Assembly (NCBI GenBank): GCA_964478165.1
Contig: CAYZGU010000024.1
Coordinates: 1 to 15,935 of the forward strand
Length of the DNA stretch: 15,935 nt
Reading direction: 5' to 3'
Source of the DNA: CAYZGU01 sp964478165
GTDB lineage: Bacteria; Poribacteria; WGA-4E; JAJDTR01
Positions 1 to 6,629 of the stretch are shown one piece after another. Made by a program: the position numbers and the translations under genes. Numbering within the stretch: position 1 is the first letter of the stretch; every line of letters begins with the position of its first letter. Below the pieces are notes generated by a model. That model was given only the letters and a program-made list of their open reading frames with translations. It had not been told where the DNA came from and did not search any database.

Positions 1-223
1 GAACCACAAATTCAGCGGGTCGTGTCATGTTCCTGCTCAGTTTTCGAGGTCTGTGCTTTTAGTTCCGCCATTTCTCGTACCAGTACTGTTTCTGTCTTCG
101 TGATTTCAGTGATTCATGTCCTCCTAGAACTGATGGGTCGATTGATTTTAATCTTGGGTCGATGCTTGAAAAGTTACTGTCATTTTACAAATGCACTCTG
201 ATGTGAACTGAGACTTGTCTGCA
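1..223. other. Left-edge stretch, no gene recognised
   Basis: No convincing coding sequence is seen on either strand. A perfect AGGAGG lies on the minus strand at about 118-123, but the ATG just beyond it (115-117) runs into a stop after three codons, so it does not open a gene. No strong promoter for rsgA could be picked out. TTGAAA near 168 is followed only by a poor -10 match. Confidence 0.5.
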
Positions 224-1162
224 ATGGATAATGTTCAAGGTCGAGTAATTCGCGCCAGATCTGGATTTTACGATGTCCAGTGGTCCAATCTTATTTTTCG
301 CTGCACACTACGCGGTCGTTTCAAACGCGAACAGCGTTCCGCCATAGGCAAGCGGATATACGCAGACCCGGTTGCTGTGGGAGACAAGGTGAACTTTACT
401 CAACTAGATGATGAGGAAGGTGTTATTGAGAAGTTGCTACCACGGCGGACGAAATTGTCGCGTCGGTACCCAGGTAAGCGGGAGGAAATTGAACAGATCG
501 TCGTTGCGAACGCGGACCAAGTAATCGTCGTGCTTTCGACCCGCATGCCCGCTTTGAATCTCCGGTTTCTGGATCGATTTCTCATCTTAGCTGAAAACGG
601 GGGTATGGATGCGGTTGTTTGTCTGAACAAAATGGATCTCATCGATTCGGACGAACGAGAAGGAATGGTCTCTGTTTTCACTGCTTATCAATCACTCGGT
701 TATGAAGTTCTTTACGTGAGCGGTAAGGGTTATCCCGGGATTGCCGATCTTCGTCGGGTAATGGAGGGAAAATTTAGCGTAATGGTCGGTGCATCCGGCG
801 TAGGAAAATCAAGTCTTCTCAACAAGATTCAATGCGGTCTAGGTTTAAGTGTGGGCGAAGTTGGATTAAAGACAGAAAAAGGACGACACACAACCACACT
901 TGTCGAACTCTTTTCGCTAGACTTTGGTGGTGATGTGGCGGATACACCAGGTATTCGCGAAGTAGGTCTGTGGGGAGTTGATACGGAGAATCTCGAGCGC
1001 TTCTTTCCGGAAATGATTCCCTACCTTTCGAACTGCAAATACAATGACTGTGTACATATTGCTGAGCCGGGTTGTGCGGTAATTGAAGCTGTCAATGGAG
1101 GAAGAATCAGCTCGGTGCGCCACAAAAGTTATATTGTGTTGAGATCCGGAAAAAATGAATAA
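224..1162 (+). CDS. rsgA: Ribosome small-subunit-dependent GTPase A (RsgA/YjeQ)
   Basis: RsgA is a cytoplasmic GTPase that binds the 30S subunit late in assembly and helps release maturation factors. The 312 residues show the circularly permuted GTPase order typical of the family. An N-terminal OB-fold-like region (about 1-75) comes first, then G4 NKMD (135-138), the P-loop GASGVGKS (189-196), a G2-type TTT after GRH, and G3 DTPG (240-243). A C-terminal zinc knuckle follows, with C271, C276, H278 and C284 spaced C-x4-C-x-H-x5-C. All key residues are present and the length is normal. A TTG at 215 would add three residues. The ATG at 224 is preferred, though neither has a strong Shine-Dalgarno sequence. 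The YyaL-type gene follows 69 bases later on the same strand. Family assignment is secure. Confidence 0.96.
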   Translation: MDNVQGRVIRARSGFYDVQWSNLIFRCTLRGRFKREQRSAIGKRIYADPVAVGDKVNFTQLDDEEGVIEKLLPRRTKLSRRYPGKREEIEQIVVANADQVIVVLSTRMPALNLRFLDRFLILAENGGMDAVVCLNKMDLIDSDEREGMVSVFTAYQSLGYEVLYVSGKGYPGIADLRRVMEGKFSVMVGASGVGKSSLLNKIQCGLGLSVGEVGLKTEKGRHTTTLVELFSLDFGGDVADTPGIREVGLWGVDTENLERFFPEMIPYLSNCKYNDCVHIAEPGCAVIEAVNGGRISSVRHKSYIVLRSGKNE

Positions 1163-1231
1163 GGATTAACAGTACGCAGAACGCAGGGATTGAAGCTTTG
1201 TTGAGATTAAGAGAGATGAGGGGGAACAGAA

Positions 1232-3337
1232 ATGCCAGACACTCCGAAAAACACCAATCGACTCCACCATGAGACAAGTCCTTATCTATTACAACACGCA
1301 CATAATCCGGTAGATTGGTATCCGTGGGGCGAGGAGGCATTGGAGCGCGCCAGGCGAGAGGACAAGCCAATCCTATTGAGTATAGGTTACTCTGCGTGCC
1401 ATTGGTGTCATGTGATGGAGCATGAATCGTTCGAGAACGAAGACATTGCCGAACTCATGAATCAAAACTTTATCAACATCAAAGTTGATCGAGAAGAACG
1501 TCCAGATCTTGACGAAATCTACATGAATGCCGTTCAGATAATGACTCGTCAGGGTGGCTGGCCCATGACAATGTTTTTAACTCCCGATCTGAAACCGTTC
1601 TTCGGCGGAACCTATTTTCCGCCCGATGATATGTATGGGAGGCCTGGATTTCCGCGGGTTCTCAGCGCGGTTTCCACAGCTTATCGAGATCAAAGAGATG
1701 ATGTGAGTAGTCAAGCCGAACAGATTGTGGGACGACTCAGGCAAATGTGTAATCCGAGCGAAGGCGGACAGAATCTGACAACAGATCTATTGGAGGAGGC
1801 GTTTCGGCATTATCGTTCTACCTTCGATTCCCAGCATGGCGGGTTTGGGGAAGCTCCTAAATTTCCGCCGAGCATGGTATTACCTTTTTTGTTACGTTAC
1901 TGGCGTCGAACGGAAAACCAAAACGCACTAGAAATGGTAGAGCTAACCCTAGAAAAGATGGCGCAAGGCGGGCTATATGATCAACTAGGTGGAGGTTTTC
2001 ACCGCTATTCAACAGACACTGTCTGGCTCGTTCCGCACTTTGAAAAAATGCTCTACGACAACGCTCAACTTCCCGTGCTCTATCTCGAAGCTCATCAAGC
2101 AACGAAGGAACTGTTCTATTGTCAGATTGCATCGGAGACACTTGATTATGTCTTGCGTGAAATGTACGATGCAGAAAATGGAGGTTTTTACTCTGCGCAG
2201 GATGCAGATAGTGAAGGCGTCGAGGGCAAATTCTTCGTTTGGTCGTGCACGGAAGTTGAAGCACTGCTTGGCAAAGAAAGAGCAGGTGTGTTTTGTGAAT
2301 ATTACGATATCACTAAGGCCGGAAATTTTGAAGGGAAAAGCATTCCGCATGTCCAAACACCACTGCGTGCTTTCGCCGGAAAACTGCGTTTGCCGGTCGA
2401 CGAATTGGAAGACATCCTTACTGAAGGCAAACAGAGGTTGTTTGAAGCACGCGCGGAAAGAATCAAACCTGGTTTGGACGACAAAGTCTTGACCAGTTGG
2501 AACGGTCTCATGATTCGAGCCATGGCAATCGGCTACCAAGTGTTGGCTGATCGTCGGTATCTTGAAGCTGCTGAAACGTCAGCAAGTTTCATATTGACTC
2601 AACTTATGCAAGATGGTGGTCTGTTATTACGAACACATCGCGCTGGAAAGAGCCATCTTAATGCATATCTTGAGGATTATTCCTACCTTGCTGCCGGTTT
2701 GATCGCACTGTACGAAGCTAGCTTCAACCTGCAGTGGTTAGAGGAGGCCGAACGGATTGCGCGGATAATGATTGATCAATTCTGGGATGAGTCAAGTGGC
2801 GGGTTTTTTTCTACAGGCAAAGCGCATGAACTGCTCATCGTGAAATCTAAGTCCGCTTACGATAGCGCTACACCTTCTGGGACGTCTATGGCAATCCACT
2901 GTTTGTTGAGATTGTCCAAGTATTTTGATGATGCAGGTCTTCACGAAAAAGCCGTAAGAGCTCTAAAACTCTATTATCATCAGATGAAAGATGCACCCGC
3001 GGCTTCAGGCCAATTGCTATGTGAGCTCGAGTTGCTTTTGTCAACGCCCAAGGAAATCGCATTGGTTGCGCAAAAAGAGAGTGACGAGACAAGCATGATT
3101 TTGCAAGAGATTCACAGTCGGTTCCTGCCGAACAAAATGATTGCGCTGCTGGATCCCAGTGCTGATGAATCAGGGCTAGCACAGACGATTCCATTACTTG
3201 AAGGAAAAACACAACTCGACGGCAAAGTGACCATTTATGTTTGTCAAAACTACGCCTGTCAGGCACCTACAACGGACATTTCGGAATTGGGAAAGTTACT
3301 TATAGAGCCAGGCCATCATGACTCTAGCATAGTATAG
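1232..3337 (+). CDS. YyaL-type thioredoxin-domain protein (DUF255, spermatogenesis-associated protein 20 family)
   Basis: This 701-residue protein has the full architecture of the widespread YyaL/SPATA20 family. Residues 1 to about 165 are a thioredoxin-like domain with the hallmark CHWCH (C56 and C59), followed by the conserved VDREERPDLD stretch. The rest is an (alpha/alpha)6-barrel of the kind seen in sugar epimerases. It contains family blocks GGFGEAPKFP (about 203-212), YDQLGGGFHRYS then PHFEKMLYDNAQL (about 248-280), SWNGLMIRA (about 423), YLEDYSYLAAGL (about 479) and DSATPSGTS (about 546). The tail YVCQNYACQAPT is also conserved. The molecular function is not settled for the family. 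A redox or sugar-modifying role is a guess from the folds. The ATG is supported by GAGGGGGA at 1218-1225. The gene is intact, and a short dyad follows its stop. Confidence 0.93.
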   Translation: MPDTPKNTNRLHHETSPYLLQHAHNPVDWYPWGEEALERARREDKPILLSIGYSACHWCHVMEHESFENEDIAELMNQNFINIKVDREERPDLDEIYMNAVQIMTRQGGWPMTMFLTPDLKPFFGGTYFPPDDMYGRPGFPRVLSAVSTAYRDQRDDVSSQAEQIVGRLRQMCNPSEGGQNLTTDLLEEAFRHYRSTFDSQHGGFGEAPKFPPSMVLPFLLRYWRRTENQNALEMVELTLEKMAQGGLYDQLGGGFHRYSTDTVWLVPHFEKMLYDNAQLPVLYLEAHQATKELFYCQIASETLDYVLREMYDAENGGFYSAQDADSEGVEGKFFVWSCTEVEALLGKERAGVFCEYYDITKAGNFEGKSIPHVQTPLRAFAGKLRLPVDELEDILTEGKQRLFEARAERIKPGLDDKVLTSWNGLMIRAMAIGYQVLADRRYLEAAETSASFILTQLMQDGGLLLRTHRAGKSHLNAYLEDYSYLAAGLIALYEASFNLQWLEEAERIARIMIDQFWDESSGGFFSTGKAHELLIVKSKSAYDSATPSGTSMAIHCLLRLSKYFDDAGLHEKAVRALKLYYHQMKDAPAASGQLLCELELLLSTPKEIALVAQKESDETSMILQEIHSRFLPNKMIALLDPSADESGLAQTIPLLEGKTQLDGKVTIYVCQNYACQAPTTDISELGKLLIEPGHHDSSIV

Positions 3338-3350
3338 TTTCATGCTATAC
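3325..3350 (+). repeat. Short dyad at the end of the YyaL-type gene
   Basis: GTATAG (3332-3337) pairs with CTATAC (3345-3350) around a seven-base loop. An alternative pairing joins TAGCAT (3325-3330) to ATGCTA (3342-3347). The structure overlaps the stop codon and has no T-run after it, so it is a weak candidate for a transcript end rather than a standard intrinsic terminator. Confidence 0.3.
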
Positions 3351-3739
3351 GGGAATGGTTATGGGATTGTCCGTCAATGTTTTCCTGTGTCTAGCGAAGT
3401 TTCTTAACTTCATGATGACATCGTAGTGCGTATTGTGAGAGGAAGACACGACGTTTTCGATTCGCTCTACACATCCAATCCGATCTTGTTTGTTCAATAG
3501 TCACTAAAAATATTTAATCCATAAGAGATCGAGCCTAATTTGTCTTCTACGGCATGTTTGAATGGGTGCCGAAATTGATTTTTAATTGGCAAGTACAAGA
3601 ATTTCGGTTATAATCCCAATTGTGGAAGGTTACTCACGATGCTATAAACTGGAATGGTTTGTGTCGATTGGCCGTCGCGTTTGATGGAAATTAAGGCCGA
3701 TGAGGGGCGACTGGGTTGAAGCGCAATGAGGTCCTTGTC
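3351..3739. other. Intergenic leader region between YyaL-type gene and pspA remnant
   Basis: About 390 bases without a supported gene. It contains the promoter at 3586-3614 and roughly 120 bases of presumed 5' leader after it. Tiny ORFs at 3355-3426 and 3654-3719 have no homology I recognise and no good ribosome binding site. Confidence 0.5.
3586..3614 (+). promoter_or_regulatory. Near-consensus sigma70-type promoter
   Basis: The -35 TTGGCA (3586-3591) and the -10 TATAAT (3609-3614) are separated by exactly 17 bases, with an AT-rich stretch just upstream. This is the best promoter match in the window. Transcription would start near 3621, about 120 bases before the ATG of the broken PspA-family gene, and would read on into the DUF2170 gene. 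Confidence 0.75.
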
Positions 3740-4117
3740 ATGAGTGGTTTTGCTCGTGTTTCGAGGGGAGATTGTACGGGGAATGTGAATGTCGCACTGG
3801 ATAAATCTGAAGATTTGGAAACGATGTTGAATCAGGTAACAACGGAAACGCAAAGCCAGCGGGCATGGGTAGTGCTTTGGACTGGCGATTGTATGTGAAA
3901 ATCATCTTAATAAAAACCATGCGACTGAGCAAGACAAAGCAGCTGTCTGGGACCGAGGTGGTAGCTCTCAGGAACGGGTGGGTGTATCTTGCGAGAGAGG
4001 ACTCCTCTTTTGACGGAATGGACGCCGGTAGCATGGTCGAAAGCTATTTAGCAGTACTATGACGAAATCACAAAGAACTGGTTCAAGGGTCTGAAGAGAG
4101 TCTCAGAAGAGGCTTTG
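3740..4117 (+). pseudogene. Frameshifted PspA/IM30 (YjfJ-like) gene remnant
   Basis: PspA/IM30 proteins are coiled-coil membrane-stress proteins of about 220-230 residues. Here pieces of one appear in different reading frames. The ATG at 3740, with GAGG eight bases upstream, opens a frame whose start resembles the PspA N-terminus: FARVSR, then NVNVALDKSEDLETMLNQV and TETQSQ. It ends at a stop at 3896-3898. A second frame (about 3927-3956) gives EQDKAAVWDR and a third (about 3955-4002) gives VVALRNGWVYLARE, both matching the central PspA coiled coil in the right order. A fourth stretch (4052-4117) gives a charged, possibly coiled-coil segment after a TAG. At least two frameshifts and the missing C-terminal part indicate a pseudogene. 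Sequencing error is possible but would need several independent indels. The intact DUF2170 gene follows directly, as expected for a yjfI/yjfJ-type pair. The right boundary is uncertain. Confidence 0.65.
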
Positions 4118-4205
4118 AGTGGGAGTTTCCGTGGTCAGGTCGAGGGCGTTAAGGGTTACAGACTTGCTCCTGGGCCTGAAATTAAACAAATTGAGGGAGG
4201 CAGAG

Positions 4206-4613
4206 ATGGGACAGTTGAGAACGAAATCAGACATCATAAGCTTTGTTCAGGAACAAGGGTACACGATTCGCGAACGAAATTCGCTCCTCATCCTACAGGA
4301 CGGAGATGGGCTGAATATTTTTTCTGTTATTGATGATGATCAGATTGAGTTTATGTTGGATTTGTGTGGGGTTAATGATCTCGATACATCGAAGCTCGAA
4401 GAGATTTACGAGAGAATTCTTGACCAGAATACTGAAATCCTTCCCTGTGGTTTTGGGATTGATTCAGACGATTCGGACAATAAGCGGCTTGTTTTGGTTG
4501 ATAGCCTTGCATTAGAGAATCTAGATGATAACGAGCTTTTGCTGGCGTTGGATGCACTTGCTGTGAATGTCATTACGGCTCATGATTTGTTATCACCATA
4601 TCTCAAGAAGTGA
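4206..4613 (+). CDS. DUF2170 (YjfI-family) protein
   Basis: A 135-residue acidic protein without membrane segments. Its middle and end resemble the DUF2170 family, named YjfI in E. coli. Features seen are a region rich in D and E around FSVIDDDQIEF, then LEEIYERILDQNTEILPCGF, and the closing LLLALDALAVNVITAH with a final YLKK. The E. coli yjfI gene lies next to yjfJ, a PspA paralogue, and here a broken PspA-family gene lies immediately upstream, which supports the call independently. The function of the family is not established. The open frame extends back to a GTG at 4119, but the ATG at 4206 is chosen because GGGAGG (4195-4200) lies five bases upstream and the extra 29 residues look non-native and overlap the remnant. 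Transcription probably comes from the promoter at 3586-3614. Confidence 0.72.
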   Translation: MGQLRTKSDIISFVQEQGYTIRERNSLLILQDGDGLNIFSVIDDDQIEFMLDLCGVNDLDTSKLEEIYERILDQNTEILPCGFGIDSDDSDNKRLVLVDSLALENLDDNELLLALDALAVNVITAHDLLSPYLKK

Positions 4614-4624
4614 TTAATCCAAAG

Positions 4625-4674
4625 CACGAGTCGTGGTTGGAAAACCTTGACCGAAAAAAACCACGTATCTCGTG
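4625..4674 (+). promoter_or_regulatory. Two-part inverted repeat abutting the Shine-Dalgarno of the oxidoreductase gene
   Basis: CACGA (4625-4629) pairs with TCGTG (4670-4674), and CGTGG (4632-4636) pairs with CCACG (4661-4665). This makes a hairpin with a small internal loop and a 24-base apical loop. It ends exactly where AGGAGGAGG (4675-4683) begins. A role in translation control or transcript processing is only an inference. Confidence 0.35.
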
Positions 4675-4685
4675 AGGAGGAGGAT

Positions 4686-5711
4686 GTGCGCAAGATACGA
4701 CTCGCATTTGTCGGCTGTGGCGTGATGTCGTCTGCACTTCAGCAATGCGTTCCAATGATTTCTGAATTTGAATTTGTTGCCACCTGTGATCTCATTGAAG
4801 AAAAGGCCGAAACCAACGCAAGGAGATTCGGTGCATTGCGTTCCTACAGTGATTACGATGAGATGTTGAAAAACGAAGAACTGGATGCAATAGCCATCGT
4901 TGGTCGGCCTGAAGACAAGATTCATCGTGATATCGGAATTGACTGTCTAAATCGCGGGTATCATATCTATACGGAGAAACCGCCTGCCACCACCGTTGAA
5001 GGCGCGAAGCTCCTCGTTGATGCATCAGTAGAATCGGGAAAAACCGGCATGGTGGGAACAATGTGGCGTCACGCGCCAGCACATCGCCTAGCCAAACGAT
5101 TTCTAGACGAAGAAGAATTTGGCAGTGTCTGCCAATTTGAAACACGCTATCTCGCACCTACACCTAGAATCTATGAGTCGGGGAAAACATTTACATGGCC
5201 TTATATGCTCGATCAGGCGATACACCCCATCGATTGCATGCGCTTCTTTATGGGACCTGTTAGCCAACTCTGTGCCTTTGCTGTCACGGATAAAGAAACT
5301 GGCACGCTTTCACTTTCCGTAAATCTACAGTATGAATGTGCTGCTGTCGGTGCAATGACCTTGGGTATAGGTCCTGTGTTGGAGGCAATGGTGTTTATTA
5401 AAAGCGCGAATAATCACGCGATTCAAGTCTTTGAAACGCGCAAGCTGCGGCGATATCGTGTGCCAACATGGACGGGTGAGGGTGGTCGATATGCGAGCAC
5501 CCCTACCGAAGAATGGGAGGTTAACACCGCTTTTGATGGAATTGGACGGCCGGGATACTTCGAAGAGATGAGTCATTGGGCGGAGTCCCTGCTTGTGGGA
5601 AAACAGCCTGAAGCTAGTCTAGAGGATGCGTATCAGAATATGCGTGTGATGAAAGGGATAACTGAGAGTGTCGAAACAGGGCAAACGATTCGCTTATCCG
5701 ATGCGGAATAG
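4686..5711 (+). CDS. Gfo/Idh/MocA-family NAD(P)-dependent oxidoreductase
   Basis: A 341-residue dehydrogenase of the Gfo/Idh/MocA family, which oxidises or reduces sugars, inositols and related compounds with NAD(P). The N-terminal Rossmann domain starts RKIRLAFVGCG, with glycines at 10 and 12. The family EKP motif is at 97-99 (Lys98 is usually catalytic), and the H180-x2-D183 pair (IHPID) matches the second catalytic motif. The GTG start at 4686 is chosen because AGGAGGAGG (4675-4683) is directly upstream and the Rossmann strand then begins at once. A TTG at 4647 would add 13 residues that lie inside a predicted hairpin. The exact substrate cannot be read from the sequence. The aldo/keto reductase 107 bases downstream on the same strand suggests a shared sugar or polyol route. 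Confidence 0.93.
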   Translation: MRKIRLAFVGCGVMSSALQQCVPMISEFEFVATCDLIEEKAETNARRFGALRSYSDYDEMLKNEELDAIAIVGRPEDKIHRDIGIDCLNRGYHIYTEKPPATTVEGAKLLVDASVESGKTGMVGTMWRHAPAHRLAKRFLDEEEFGSVCQFETRYLAPTPRIYESGKTFTWPYMLDQAIHPIDCMRFFMGPVSQLCAFAVTDKETGTLSLSVNLQYECAAVGAMTLGIGPVLEAMVFIKSANNHAIQVFETRKLRRYRVPTWTGEGGRYASTPTEEWEVNTAFDGIGRPGYFEEMSHWAESLLVGKQPEASLEDAYQNMRVMKGITESVETGQTIRLSDAE

Positions 5712-5818
5712 GTTCGATTATTCTCTGGAGACTCGTTCTTAGCATGCACTTCAAAGTTTTGATCTGATGGTTACTTCGCGTTTCATGAACATCTTGGCAA
5801 GGTAAGGGGAAAAGTTGG

Positions 5819-6598
5819 ATGCAAGTTGTTAATCTTGGAAAAACAGGTCTTCGTGTCTCACGGCTTTCAATTGGAACGGGGACTGTTGGTTACGGCGGCA
5901 GCTCGAATCAGACCAGGCTAGGCCTGAAGGAATTAGCGAATCTGCTTTGCTTCGCGTACAGACAAGGCGTTACTTTTTGGGATGCCGCAGATGGGTATGG
6001 TAGCCATCCACATATCAAAGAAGCTCTGAAGTATGTAGATCGGTCCGAAATTGTTATTACGACGAAGACTACCTCGCGTTCGGCCAAATCAGTTGAAGAC
6101 GATGTGAAGCGGTTCTTACGAGAGATTGCATCTGACTATGTGGATATTGTACTGCTGCACTGTCTCACTCAGTCCGACTGGACATCGCGCTATCCTGATG
6201 CGATGGGGGCATTGAGCCGCTGTAAGGAAAAGGGACTGATTCGTGCGCATGGAGTCTCGTGTCATGATTATGGGGCATTTCAAACTGCTGCCATGACGAC
6301 ATGGGTTGAAGTTGTACTAGCGCGTATTAATTATGCAGGGGTGAGCATGGACGCCTCGCCTGTGGACGTCATCCGCACGATGGAACACATGGCATCTGTC
6401 GGAAAGGGAATCTACGGGATGAAGGTTTTTGGCCAAGGTAAATTGGCCAAACATGATGGTCCCAAAAAAGGTATTGAATTCGTTATGGGCTTGCCATGCG
6501 TAAATGCTATGACCATTGGGATGGAGAGTGAGCAGGAGATAGAAGAAAATGTTGCTATTGTCAAGCAGTTAACCGTCAGTCAGCCCGAAAATAATTGA
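5819..6598 (+). CDS. Aldo/keto reductase family protein
   Basis: A 259-residue NAD(P)H-dependent oxidoreductase of the aldo/keto reductase superfamily. The usual catalytic tetrad can be placed: Asp55 and Tyr60 in FWDAADGYG, Lys83 in TTKTT and His114 in LLHC. The start GKTGLRVSRLSIGTG is typical. The end also carries the final barrel strand (NAMTIGMESEQEIEENV), so although it is shorter than many members (280-320) it looks complete. AAGGGGA at 5804-5810 supports the ATG. It lies downstream of the Gfo/Idh/MocA gene on the same strand, a frequent pairing in sugar-metabolism clusters. The substrate is unknown. It converges on the giant minus-strand gene with only 31 bases between the stops, and no clear terminator is seen there. 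Confidence 0.92.
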   Translation: MQVVNLGKTGLRVSRLSIGTGTVGYGGSSNQTRLGLKELANLLCFAYRQGVTFWDAADGYGSHPHIKEALKYVDRSEIVITTKTTSRSAKSVEDDVKRFLREIASDYVDIVLLHCLTQSDWTSRYPDAMGALSRCKEKGLIRAHGVSCHDYGAFQTAAMTTWVEVVLARINYAGVSMDASPVDVIRTMEHMASVGKGIYGMKVFGQGKLAKHDGPKKGIEFVMGLPCVNAMTIGMESEQEIEENVAIVKQLTVSQPENN

Positions 6599-6629
6599 CA
6601 GTGAGAAGTTTAGGTGGCTTACCACGAGA

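Noticed and set aside
115..123. Perfect AGGAGG with ATG on the minus strand
   Set aside because: The ATG frame stops after three codons and the other frames lack a start nearby.
2009..2539. Long minus-strand frame of 176 codons inside the YyaL-type gene
   Set aside because: It is an antisense shadow of a clearly conserved gene, with a composition unlike a real protein.
3355..3426. 23-codon hydrophobic peptide ORF before the promoter
   Set aside because: Weak ribosome binding site and no conservation evidence; could not be told apart from chance.
6599..6629. GTGG-CTTA-CCAC between the convergent stops, considered as a bidirectional terminator
   Set aside because: Only a four-base stem and no T-run on either strand.
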